Shown: positions 7,501 to 14,017, counted from the stretch's first letter. The stretch: 33,039 nucleotides of DNA from an uncultured Succinivibrionaceae bacterium (GCA_900539665.1 UQCV01000019.1:1-33039); one strand, 5' to 3'. The notes: a model not told the origin generated them from the sequence alone. Numbers and translations are program-made.

Positions 7501-9611
7501 ATAGTCTTAGTTTCTTCATTTTCAGATTTTTCAGAAGTTGTAGCCTTAGCGGAGTCTTCTACTTCAGTTGTTGTTTTTGGAGCTGGAGTTTGGTCCTTAA
7601 CCGTGTTTTCTCCAGTTTTATCCTTAGCAACTTCTTTAGGAGTAGTTTCTGTTTTCTTTTCTTGTTCTTTGCCTACGGAATCTTTATCAGTAGAGGCCGG
7701 AGCTGAAGCTTCATCTGTCTTAGCTTTCTTTGAAGAAAAACCAAATACGCTGATTCCACCACTTAAAAAAAAGCGCTTTGACTTTTTAGGAGACTCTACT
7801 TTCTCAGCTTTCTTGGCTTCTTCAATCTTCTTGGCTTCTTCGGCCTTCTTGGCTTCTTCAGCCTTTTTAGCTTCCTCTGCCTTCTTGGCTTCCTCGGCCT
7901 TCTTAGCTTCTTCAGCCTTCTTGTCTTCTTCAGCCTTTTTAGCTTCCTCTGCCTTCTTAGCTTCTTCAGCCTTCTTGTCTTCTTCAGCCTTTTTAGCTTC
8001 CTCGGCCTTCTTAGCTTCTTCAGCCTTTTTAGCTTCTTCAGCCTTTTTAGCTTCTTCAGCTTTCTGAGCTTCTTCGGCCTTCTTGGCTTCTTCAGCTTTC
8101 TTAGCTTCCTCTGCTTTCTTAGCTTCTTCGGCTTTCTTGGCTTCTTCAGCTAATTTAGAATCTTGAGCTGAAGTTTCGGCTAATTTCATTTCTTTCGCTT
8201 GTTTAATTTCTTCAGCTAAACGACGTTGTACCTCAGCCTCGATTTTAGCGCGGTTTTCCTCCTCTTCTTGGAAGCGCTTACGTGCTTCAGCTAAACGGCG
8301 TTCTACTTCTGCTTCAAACTGAGCTTTCTTTTCTTCTTCGGTTTTTATTTTCTGGATTTCTAAAGCTCTTTGATCAACAGTTTCTTGTTGCTTAGCTTGA
8401 ACTTGAGTGCGTTCCTCGGCTATCTTTTTAGCTTGCTCTCTAATGCTTTCGACATGTTCTTTTTGGGCACGTGCTATAGCTTGTTGTTTTAAATCTTCCG
8501 CTTTTTTAACGGCTTCAGCTTTACTAACAGCTTCATTTTTCTTGCGCTTTAATTCAGCGGCGCGACGAATTAGTTCTTCTTCTTCTTTGGTCAAAGTTTC
8601 TTGAACCTGTAATTCTTCTTCGTCCTTTTTTGCTTTCCACACGCCTGAGTACTCAGCGATAAATTTCTGTTCTAATTGACTGATTTCAGCATGCCACGGG
8701 CTATCAAACTTAGTATCAAGTTCGTGCTGAAAAATTCTTACTGGAAGAACTTTGACTCCAGAGAGATCTTTGTCATTTAGATTGTAAATAGTGCTAGCAT
8801 TTTTGTCTGTCTGGGTCACTACAATGACGTCGGAGTTTTCACCACGCAAACAGCTAATCGTATCAAAATCGTCTTGACCAGCTAAATCGTTACGGGTTTG
8901 CACGACTCCGTCTCTACTCATACGAGAGTAAAAACCTTCAGCGCGACGGTAGTTTTCAACTTGGTGATTAAAATCATCAATATCACGCTTAATCACAACA
9001 ATCTGTAAATTAGGATTAATATTGTGAGCAAAGCCAATCATGTCTTCTAAGAACCAATTAGCTTGTTTAGCCCTAATTGCGGTAATATCGAGAATGACGG
9101 TAGCAAATCTAGCGGCATCAGCTGGACTGTTAGCTAGTCCTTCAAACAATGGTTTGAAACTGATAAAGCTATCTAACTGGGAATCACTAGAGAGTTTTTT
9201 GGTGAAAAAGCGGTATTCAGGGTTACGCCCTAAAATCTTCTTACATAAAGTGGTAATATCAGCTGCCAATTCTGCTCTTTGGGTGACTAAGAGAGTATCG
9301 CCATCTCTAACGGTTGAAATCACAGCTTCCGTTAAATTATCCGCAAGTGAATAATCTAGGTAACCTGATTTTTCAAGGAGCTGCATATTAGCGGTAAGAC
9401 AATTAGCGTCCCCCATGCTACGGCGGGCTAAATCGAGGTAGTCAAAGTTAATCAAAGCTTTTTTGTTAAATCTACGTAGATATGGCAAAAATAGACTTTC
9501 AATAGCTTCAACAGTATCGTCTTTAGAAAAGCAATCGCTTTCTACGTACAGAGTACATTCACGAACTAGAGAACTCAGTAATTCCTCTTTCGACAAAACC
9601 TTTTCTTTCAC
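4569..9611 (-). CDS. giant PIN-like / pseudokinase / zinc-ribbon protein
   Basis: I do not recognise this 1680-residue protein as a named family. Regions seen: residues 50-150 and 168-297 have alternating strand/helix patterns like PIN-nuclease folds, the second being clearest (VILDITAIRAKQANWFLED, IDDFNHQ, VIVVTQTDKNASTIYNLND); 345-485 is a charged coiled coil; 489-604 and 1066-1186 are KKAEEA hexapeptide arrays; the linkers at 720-1053 carry four copies of a motif [RK]K.(x)L...(x)GxF.L; 1210-1505 is protein-kinase-like (VVKIF with K1257, WP at 1287, GAAELNSILVN at 1353, INTENMQ at 1372, ADIVFRILFLGKSPF at 1413); 1534-1635 holds three CxxC...CxxC zinc modules. The kinase pattern recalls YegI/tellurite-linked kinases, but the catalytic Asp is Ala and the metal-binding Asp is Asn, suggesting a pseudokinase. 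No signal peptide or membrane segment: cytosolic scaffold or stress/RNA-related function is a guess. It is monocistronic. Confidence 0.9.
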   Translation of the reverse strand: MKEKVLSKEELLSSLVRECTLYVESDCFSKDDTVEAIESLFLPYLRRFNKKALINFDYLDLARRSMGDANCLTANMQLLEKSGYLDYSLADNLTEAVISTVRDGDTLLVTQRAELAADITTLCKKILGRNPEYRFFTKKLSSDSQLDSFISFKPLFEGLANSPADAARFATVILDITAIRAKQANWFLEDMIGFAHNINPNLQIVVIKRDIDDFNHQVENYRRAEGFYSRMSRDGVVQTRNDLAGQDDFDTISCLRGENSDVIVVTQTDKNASTIYNLNDKDLSGVKVLPVRIFQHELDTKFDSPWHAEISQLEQKFIAEYSGVWKAKKDEEELQVQETLTKEEEELIRRAAELKRKKNEAVSKAEAVKKAEDLKQQAIARAQKEHVESIREQAKKIAEERTQVQAKQQETVDQRALEIQKIKTEEEKKAQFEAEVERRLAEARKRFQEEEENRAKIEAEVQRRLAEEIKQAKEMKLAETSAQDSKLAEEAKKAEEAKKAEEAKKAEEAKKAEEAQKAEEAKKAEEAKKAEEAKKAEEAKKAEEDKKAEEAKKAEEAKKAEEDKKAEEAKKAEEAKKAEEAKKAEEAKKAEEAKKIEEAKKAEKVESPKKSKRFFLSGGISVFGFSSKKAKTDEASAPASTDKDSVGKEQEKKTETTPKEVAKDKTGENTVKDQTPAPKTTTEVEDSAKATTSEKSENEETKTINSAEKPQGEAHDHVARKYTLGGSATEGSFSLTPNQVKKMQAQHEAQKQEASLVKQESESKDEVASKPLATSNLAPETKEEPAPRKPQVVKLASEANEGSFNVSGAHKEELLRLHQMNKESREELAKLQVEQEEKALEKLVYNIALIRGLESAGIAIDSDNEKLLQFVLPKDAVEAVDGYEAEEFKFTPERLELLNRYETLHRHPIVTGRNNSNANYYRGSNAYSNQNRSSHSFKARNTSEVLGFDVSMLSDNVLPKSREELAREALVSKEREKHEPKKVSLEQQGSAGFSLSSSQIIELEKKRQEEPSSQPKVESKAEPENTSSEQHEPRKVTLTQSEGNLGFGLTEEQKKGFAKKRAENIKQAEEAKKAEEAKKAEEAKKAEEAKKAEEAKKAEEAKQAEEAKKAEEAKKAEEAKQAEEAKKAEEAKKAEEAKKAEEAKKADEAKKAEEAKQAEEAKKAEEAKQAEEAKMAEEQAEELKKAEAEFLAQSQLPKDAYQVTGKSINRIEFEVPKVMPSFGDTVLLGTRKVELNKPLFITPLVSAYVLDDFKVVKIFSDALCGQAFIDSISDMVKRDVHVDRVEWPMDVVKNTQGEIVGIVCSRSNGIPLNKALTNPKLYLAKWNRLDLVNLAIDFLKMLCGLHQYNIFMGAAELNSILVNCDTHKLFFINTENMQLGDNHYIVWPGSIVPPQLTDTDASASEITDRFLAADIVFRILFLGKSPFVRNRELGLNLRYFTRFRFPTGVFDDICTPQDSLLTVWNYMPEYVRMAFAETLCHGYHDLTARESCTRWLNILEQWGQELAAPDTPKAYLELMPKQQQRIGGKGMKPCKLCGCDVPEKDALVTNGLCHACFNERGKLVKCDCCGTRYVKSYRNSAMHPNRKLNVCRSCSPLFTRYISVAKCASCGIGYPVSAGSVRAFGQKAYEYCPHCITEKCQPLVSQQPSDALASFNITKKPAEEKVDSKNTAVKDQEKAK
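6054..6416 (-). repeat. 18-bp tandem array encoding KKAEEA (C-terminal array)
   Basis: About twenty in-frame copies of an 18-bp unit (minus-strand sense roughly GCTAAGAAGGCTGAAGAA) with synonymous third-position changes and K/Q, D, M substitutions. They encode residues 1066-1186 of the large protein, directly before the kinase-like domain. The six-residue period and K/E alternation fit a stable single alpha helix or rod rather than a heptad coiled coil. Confidence 0.95.
7800..8147 (-). repeat. 18-bp tandem array encoding KKAEEA (N-terminal array)
   Basis: About nineteen in-frame copies of the same 18-bp unit, encoding residues 489-604 after the charged coiled-coil region. Two units carry EEDKKA variants that recur at a regular distance, which suggests that blocks of several units were duplicated together. 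Same helical-rod interpretation as the array at 6054-6416. Confidence 0.95.
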
Positions 9612-10101
9612 TTACAAACTCCAGGTTTTTTGACGCTTGTCTTTATACTTCATTTATCCATGCTGCAGACCGTAACGCTAGCTCAACTTACCTTTGACCT
9701 TTAGTCTTTACTTGCCTTTAGCCTTACCCGCTTTGGACTTTACTTCTTTTGGTCTTACTTATTTTTAGACAAGTAAACAAAGTAAATCCCTCTTAAGACC
9801 TTTTAACTTTTTTATTTTGGCTAAGACTAATTCCTTAGCTTTACTTTAAATTTTTACTAAAAAATTTAAAGTAAGCTTCACCGAAAAACTCACTCGGAAA
9901 TAGCCCCTAAAACACAAAGATTAAAGGCACTTAACTAGGCATTTAGGCTAGAGCTCAAGTAATAACAAATCAAGAGCGCACGAAATATAACTATATTGCC
10001 ATTTTCACAAAAAAATTATGTTATTAAAAGCACTTTTTCGCAAAAATTTCATACAATTTTTTAACTTTGTGACAAATTCCTTATTCCACACGGGGATATA
10101 C
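9612..10101. other. gene-free AT-rich interval with a large inverted repeat
   Basis: No convincing coding frame between the start of the large gene and the mini-protein gene. Pyrimidine-rich CTTTA/CCTTTA-type words recur at 9690-9760. The main structure is the inverted repeat at 9841-9874. Divergent promoters for the large gene (minus) and the mini-gene (plus) must lie here, but no strong consensus pair is evident. Confidence 0.5.
9841..9874. repeat. 15-bp perfect inverted repeat
   Basis: TTACTTTAAATTTTT (9841-9855) pairs perfectly with AAAAATTTAAAGTAA (9860-9874) across a 4-nt loop ACTA. It lies in the divergent interval about 230 nt upstream of the large gene and 245 nt upstream of the mini-gene. 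Nearly all A/T, so it could act as an operator, a cruciform, or a bidirectional terminator-like element. Confidence 0.7.
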
Positions 10102-10109
10102 AAAGGAGG
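10102..10109 (+). promoter_or_regulatory. strong ribosome binding site of the mini-gene
   Basis: AAAGGAGG, a near-perfect anti-16S match, 9 nt before a TTG codon at 10119. It is the main reason for calling the short reading frame that follows. Confidence 0.6.
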
Positions 10110-10118
10110 ATACATCTC

Positions 10119-10181
10119 TTGACTTTGCTTGCTTTAGCAACTTTACTACTAATAATTCTCATGGGTAAAAATCAAGACTAA
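10119..10181 (+). CDS. 20-residue hydrophobic mini-protein
   Basis: A frame starting with TTG encodes MTLLALATLLLIILMGKNQD (Met assumed at the TTG). Residues 1-15 form one continuous hydrophobic segment followed by a short polar tail, so a single-pass inner-membrane peptide is predicted. Support: AAAGGAGG with 9-nt spacing upstream and a directional terminator hairpin starting 17 nt after the stop, so the gene looks like a complete monocistronic unit. I cannot name it. By size and composition it resembles small membrane subunits (KdpF- or CydX-like) or type I toxins of the Ibs kind; no partner operon or antisense RNA is evident. Chance occurrence of a leader peptide is the alternative. Confidence 0.55.
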   Translation: MTLLALATLLLIILMGKNQD

Positions 10182-10197
10182 TTCTTTTTTATCTTTA

Positions 10198-10237
10198 AGT
10201 TGGGCTAAATACACCAACCTTTCCCAACTAAGTTTTT
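10198..10237 (+). terminator. terminator downstream of the mini-gene
   Basis: AGTTGGG (10198-10204) pairs with CCCAACT (10223-10229) over an 18-nt loop, followed by AAGTTTTT. The T run is only on the plus-strand side, so it terminates plus-strand transcripts, consistent with a transcribed mini-gene. Confidence 0.55.
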
Positions 10238-10281
10238 CTAAAACAAGTTTTTTCGTTTTTCTAAACTAGATTTTGGTTTTT

Positions 10282-10956
10282 CTATGCTAGGTTTTTATCT
10301 TTGGAGTTACACCAAGAAGCAACTGGACATTCTTTACAGTGTGGTTTACGTGCAGTACAGACGTGCCGCCCATGGAGTAACAAGTGGTGATGCGCATCTA
10401 ATAGATACTCAGGTGGGATAATTTGTGGTAATAAATCACTAACTGCTTCCGGCGTCCGGCCGGCACACAATTCTAGTCTTTGAGTAACTCTAAAGACGTG
10501 CGTATCAACTGCGACACATGGCACCTTAAAAATGATATTTAAAATTACACGCGCGGTCTTAACCCCAACGCCTGGTAACGACACTAAATCTTGCTCTTTG
10601 GATGGCACTTGCCCCTTAAACTTCGTAACTAGCTGCTCAGCCATGGTTTTTAAGCGTTTAGCTTTAATGGCCCCTAATCCTAAAACATCAATATAGCTTC
10701 GAATCTCATCTTCGGTGAGCTGCGCCATAAGTTGAGGAGTTGGTGCGGCTTTAAATAAAGCAGGAGTAACTTTGTTTACTTGCGCATCTGTAGTTTGGGC
10801 CGAGAGCACTACCGCCGTTAGGAGTTCAAACGCATTAGTAAAGTTTAAGGCCGGTTTTGGGTGCGGATTTAAACGAACAAATTCCGCCATGATAGCTTTA
10901 AGCCGAGCTTCTTGGGCCGGGGTGGGTTTTAAACTTAACTTAGCTTTAGTAACCAT
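10282..10956 (-). CDS. nth: endonuclease III (DNA glycosylase/AP lyase)
   Basis: A 224-residue Nth protein that removes oxidised pyrimidines and nicks the abasic site in base excision repair. The helix-hairpin-helix LPGVGVKTA contains the catalytic lysine (K133), and VDTHVFRV contains the catalytic aspartate (D151). The C-terminal 4Fe-4S loop is complete with spacing C-x6-C-x2-C-x5-C (C200, C207, C210, C216). Length is close to the 211-residue E. coli protein, with a slightly longer N-terminus. In E. coli nth ends the rsx operon; here it stands alone with no rsx genes beside it. The ATG at 10956 has only a weak GGTAAA upstream. Confidence 0.96.
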   Translation of the reverse strand: MVTKAKLSLKPTPAQEARLKAIMAEFVRLNPHPKPALNFTNAFELLTAVVLSAQTTDAQVNKVTPALFKAAPTPQLMAQLTEDEIRSYIDVLGLGAIKAKRLKTMAEQLVTKFKGQVPSKEQDLVSLPGVGVKTARVILNIIFKVPCVAVDTHVFRVTQRLELCAGRTPEAVSDLLPQIIPPEYLLDAHHHLLLHGRHVCTARKPHCKECPVASWCNSKDKNLA

Positions 10957-11492
10957 TTTTTTACCATTTAACTCTATTAAATCTATTTAACTTTATTTCA
11001 CTTTAAAGCTTGATGGATTTTTCTGCTTAGATGCAACTTTTGTGGGAGTCAAACTTTATTTTTAAAGATTTGACCTCACTAAAAAAACATCATTTGCCCC
11101 AGGCAATTATGACCTAAAATCGACAGACTTACTAAATAATTGTAGCTAAAAATACCTGTTTGTCATAGCATGAAGAATGCAGGATTTGGATAACCAAGGT
11201 TTATAGTGCGCCAACTTTTAATAAACTAGCATAAAAAGCTTAAAAGAAGTAAACGGTTAAAAGACTTAAGCGCCCCTAACTCCCACAAGCCAAACTTTAG
11301 AAGTGATAACTAATATTGGTCTTGATTCAAGATTAGTTTTGATAGAATTGATTTCAACGACATTGATTTTAATGATCCTAATTTTACGCCTAAGACCTCA
11401 ATAGTAGCACCTTTTAGTTAAGCTTAGCCTAGTTAGGTTAACCTCATGATAACTTTTTAAAATATCGTTTTGGACTTTTGGAATAAAAACTT
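10957..11492. other. intergenic region upstream of the OMP gene
   Basis: No gene seen. Two features could be regulatory for the plus-strand barrel gene: a cluster of TTGAT(T/A) words at 11322, 11339, 11348 and 11363, the first inside an odd palindrome TCTTGA-T-TCAAGA (11320-11332); and a perfect 10-bp palindrome AGGTTAACCT at 11435-11444, about 50 nt before the ATG. No consensus promoter is obvious. Confidence 0.4.
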
Positions 11493-12191
11493 ATGCAAAA
11501 AATTACCCTTCTCACAGCAAGCCTAGCAGTCGCAGCTGCCATGATGAGTTCTTGCGCCTTTGCTGCTGATAGCGAGCAAAAAACTTTAGCCAACACTAAT
11601 TTTAGTATCACTCCGTATATCGGGGTTCGTAACGGTGTTTCTTTCTCCGACCTTAACATTAGTGGTTGCGACTATGACGACTATAGTTACTATGATGATG
11701 ATTGCACAGTTGATGACGATTCAGTCTACACTGTAAACCCATACATCGGTATCTCTTTCCCTATCAATGAATATATCGCCCTAAATACTGATATTGAATA
11801 TTTTTGGCATAGTCAGTCAGACCTTGATTTTCATTCATGGCGTGGTGGTAACCGCGTCACCGATAAAGCCACTATCGATGTAACTGGCGGTTATATCAAC
11901 GCTTACGCTACCTTTGTCCCTAAACTTATGGTTAATCCATACTTCGGTTTTGGGCTTGGTTTAGCGCATACTAAGGCCGAAGTTAGTAGTTCTGTGGGCA
12001 AGTTCTCTGAAAGCCACACCAACTTCTCTTATCACATCGACGCCGGTATTTTGCTTAACGCGACCGAACATACCGCGTTTGATTTAAGCTTCCGTTACGC
12101 TAACTATGGGGACGTGATAAAAGACGTATACCGTGAATCTCTCGATTTTGATGATCTCCAGATTTTAGGTGGGGTTAGATTTAATTTCTAA
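11493..12191 (+). CDS. small outer-membrane beta-barrel protein
   Basis: A 232-residue secreted protein: signal peptide with a hydrophobic core and probable cleavage after AFA (near residue 24), then alternating aromatic beta strands (FSITPYIGVRNG, VNPYIGISFP, NPYFGFGLGLAH, LSFRYANYGD) and a C-terminal strand ending in Phe (LQILGGVRFNF), the Bam recognition signature. This fits the eight-stranded OmpA-like/opacity barrel class. The first external loop (residues 59-77) is very acidic and is bracketed by C59 and C71, which could form a disulfide and bind divalent cations. Specific function unknown. It is the only plus-strand gene of normal size here and has its own terminator. GGAA 9 nt before the ATG is a modest ribosome binding site. 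Confidence 0.85.
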   Translation: MQKITLLTASLAVAAAMMSSCAFAADSEQKTLANTNFSITPYIGVRNGVSFSDLNISGCDYDDYSYYDDDCTVDDDSVYTVNPYIGISFPINEYIALNTDIEYFWHSQSDLDFHSWRGGNRVTDKATIDVTGGYINAYATFVPKLMVNPYFGFGLGLAHTKAEVSSSVGKFSESHTNFSYHIDAGILLNATEHTAFDLSFRYANYGDVIKDVYRESLDFDDLQILGGVRFNF

Positions 12192-12216
12192 ACCTAAAGG
12201 AATCATGTCACTAGTT

Positions 12217-12246
12217 AAGGGCGCTCATGGTAGCGCTCTTTTTATT
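12217..12246 (+). terminator. Rho-independent terminator of the OMP gene
   Basis: AAGGGCGCT (12217-12225) pairs with AGCGCTCTT (12232-12240), one G-T pair, loop CATGGT, running into TTTTTATTTT. Confidence 0.85.
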
Positions 12247-12272
12247 TTGGCTTCACTCTAATCCTGACTGCT

Positions 12273-12460
12273 CCCACGGGCAAGCCCGTGGGGTTCTGAT
12301 TGCCAAGTGTAGCTTGTAATCGTACACCATTTTCAGGCTTTGGAGTTACAAGTGTAAATCTGTTTGAATCAGGACTTTCATTACCAAAGAGTCCTACGAC
12401 CACATTAGCGGTAAATTTCTGTCTTACGACAAGGAAGTACAGTCAATCTTCCTAATGTTT
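12273..12460 (-). mobile_element. decayed IS200/IS605-like element, right end
   Basis: A perfect palindrome CCCACGGGC-AA-GCCCGTGGG (12273-12292) is read on the minus strand as a stem followed by AGCAGTCAGG, the arrangement of IS200/IS605 right ends and of TnpB guide RNAs. Directly upstream on the minus strand an open frame of about 58 codons (KFTANVVVGLFGNESP..., stop after the palindrome) runs through the hairpin, as tnpB 3' ends often do. A stop interrupts it further upstream, and no catalytic tnpB core is left, so this is a remnant. The tnpB assignment rests on the hairpin and the overlap, not on recognised protein motifs. Confidence 0.4.
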
Positions 12461-12546
12461 AAATTATATATTGTTCCATGCTAATGTCAAGTGGTAGAAA
12501 TATAGTTTTTGTAAAAAGTGGCGTAAAACCTCAATGCCCTAGTGCT

Positions 12547-12829
12547 CTACTTACTGTAAACATTGTCTTGAGTGACATCATCACGCTTTAGCGGGATTTG
12601 TACTAAGCCATTTTCACCAGAGAGCCAAATAGCAGCCTTGTATGCGGATTCGCCTTGGTTTTTTATAAAATCCTTAATGCGCTCCATTTCTTGGTCGGTT
12701 ATTTCGTGGCCGTTAAGTGCACTAACATTAGCATTATTGAGTTTGGTACGGATATTGTCTCAGAGTTTTTCTTCAGTATTGAGATCTTGTCTATAGGTCC
12801 ACTGCGAAATACCAAAGGTTAATTGCCCC
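12547..12829 (-). pseudogene. fragment of type I restriction subunit R (hsdR)
   Basis: The minus strand encodes about 94 residues including LTFGISQWTYRQDLNTEEKL, then DNIRTKLNNANVSALNGHEI, TDQEMERIKDF and YKAAIWLSGENGLVQI. This is the pattern of the conserved N-terminal region of HsdR, the translocase/nuclease subunit of type I restriction-modification systems. An in-frame TGA at 12760-12762 stands where a Trp codon (KLWDNIR) is expected, and the frame ends at a TAG at 12547. No helicase motors, hsdM or hsdS are near. It is a dead fragment about 280 bp long left by loss of a horizontally acquired system, next to an IS-like end. Confidence 0.7.
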
Positions 12830-12947
12830 TAGATCTTGCAATAGTTACAACCTAAGCATCACTAATTCCGACGTCTAGGCCTAAAACGACCGCCGAGGGT
12901 AAAACAAAGCCCGCCAAGAGAGAGACCAACAACTAAATTTGAGCCAT

Positions 12948-12971
12948 AAAAAAGGAGTGCCTTAACACTCC
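12948..12971 (-). terminator. Rho-independent terminator downstream of ihfB
   Basis: Minus-strand stem GGAGTG/CACTCC (12966-12971 with 12954-12959), 6-nt loop, followed by TTTTTT (12948-12953). It lies about 200 nt beyond the ihfB stop, and no other minus-strand gene is between them. Confidence 0.7.
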
Positions 12972-13171
12972 CACTGCAAAAACTGGTGAAAATAGTAGTA
13001 ACCTCAATTTTAGTAGCCTCTTTAGGGCTTACATTTTTTATAGATTACACGCTAACTTATGGCGCTCTGTTGAGTTATATTCGTTTTAATCATCTCAATA
13101 CCGAGCGTAAAAAATCATCTTTGTGCGACCTTAATTATACATACCTTCTCTGCCGTCACATGGTTATGATT

Positions 13172-13519
13172 TTATTCTTGTGCTGTTTCTACCTTTTCTG
13201 CCGTCTTCTCCATACATAAATCAATTTGTTGAGCTAGTGGTGTTTTATTCACCTGATCGTGGAAGGTGCTTCCACATTTAAACCGCACTACTTTGTGCGA
13301 TCCAAAATTTATCTGTTCGCCCGTTCGGGGATTGGCGCCGGTTCTTGAAACCGACTGCTTTGTTGTAAAACATCCGAAATTTCTGATTTCAACTCTTTTG
13401 TCTTCATCAAACGCTACCGTAAGTTCTTCGATTATTGCCCTTACTCCTTGATCAGCCTTACGTATAGTTAAGCCTTGGCACTTCATGGCTAATAATCTGA
13501 TAAACTCGGCTCTGGTCAT
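13172..13519 (-). CDS. ihfB: integration host factor subunit beta
   Basis: A 115-residue HU/IHF-family DNA-bending protein. Signature parts: MTRAEFIRLLA at the N-terminus, RVEIRNFGCF, then the DNA-intercalating arm SRTGANPRTGE with P64, and VVRFKCGSTFHDQVN. The beta-subunit call rests on these blocks and on its place downstream of rpsA, as in other gammaproteobacteria. The frame is open to a GTG at 13528, but TAAGG lies 10 nt before the ATG at 13519, which also matches the family start. Odd: about 20 residues extra at the C-terminus (KTPLAQQIDLCMEKTAEKV and beyond) against the usual 94. A strong terminator after rpsA means it is probably expressed from its own promoter. Confidence 0.88.
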   Translation of the reverse strand: MTRAEFIRLLAMKCQGLTIRKADQGVRAIIEELTVAFDEDKRVEIRNFGCFTTKQSVSRTGANPRTGEQINFGSHKVVRFKCGSTFHDQVNKTPLAQQIDLCMEKTAEKVETAQE

Positions 13520-13937
13520 TTTTATCACGCCTTAGCAAGTAAATCAATTAAAAGGAACACATCCGAGTAACTGGTGCTTTACTTTTCACCCTAACTCGGC
13601 CCCAAACTCACAAGCTTATAAAAATAATTTACAAAACATATAAAAAGAATAGGGTATACTTTTCACTTGTTATTTTACCACTCACCCCAAAAAATTCAAT
13701 AAATACCGCCGACAAACGCCATATATTGAGATCTACGCCCAAAATTGCAAATATATGCTTAATATTAGCATTTATTGCCAAATTTTGTTTTAACTTGCCT
13801 AAATTTTCCAAACAAGATCCCAAGAATAAAAGATTTAACCTTACTTTTGCCTTATTTGAATCTTACTTTAAGTCTTATTTGAATCTTACTTTGGTCGCAT
13901 TTTTTTCTCTTCATTCACCAAAAATCTAGGCCGTATA
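13520..13937. other. AT-rich ihfB upstream region
   Basis: No gene seen. This interval must hold the ihfB promoter because the rpsA terminator lies at its far end. Several TATA-like words occur on the minus strand near 13610-13660, but no clear -35/-10 pair. IHF genes are often autoregulated; A/T-rich tracts compatible with IHF sites are present but too common to call. Confidence 0.4.
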
Positions 13938-13967
13938 AACAAAAACCCCAGAGGTTACTCTGGGGTT
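13938..13967 (-). terminator. strong Rho-independent terminator of rpsA
   Basis: Minus-strand stem AACCCCAGAG/CTCTGGGGTT (10 bp, loop TAAC), followed by TTTTTGTTT. It begins 51 nt after the rpsA stop. Confidence 0.93.
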
Positions 13968-14017
13968 CCATCGACCGATTAAACATCAGTCTTACATACT
14001 TTTAAACCAACCGGTTA

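Noticed and set aside
7603..8067. Plus-strand 154-codon frame with AFLASS repeats
   Set aside because: Antisense reading of the first hexapeptide array; no ribosome binding site.
6054..8147. Regular short repeats that could suggest a CRISPR array
   Set aside because: The 18-bp units are directly contiguous, coding and without unique spacers.
12852..12890. Minus-strand stretch reading VVLGLDVGISDA, like the first strand of a RuvC-type nuclease
   Set aside because: Only about a dozen residues before a stop, no further RuvC motifs, and the next recognisable sequence is HsdR; too short to call.
12986..13219. 77-codon hydrophobic frame with GTG start
   Set aside because: No ribosome binding site, overlaps the ihfB 3' end, and the composition is that of AT-rich noncoding DNA.
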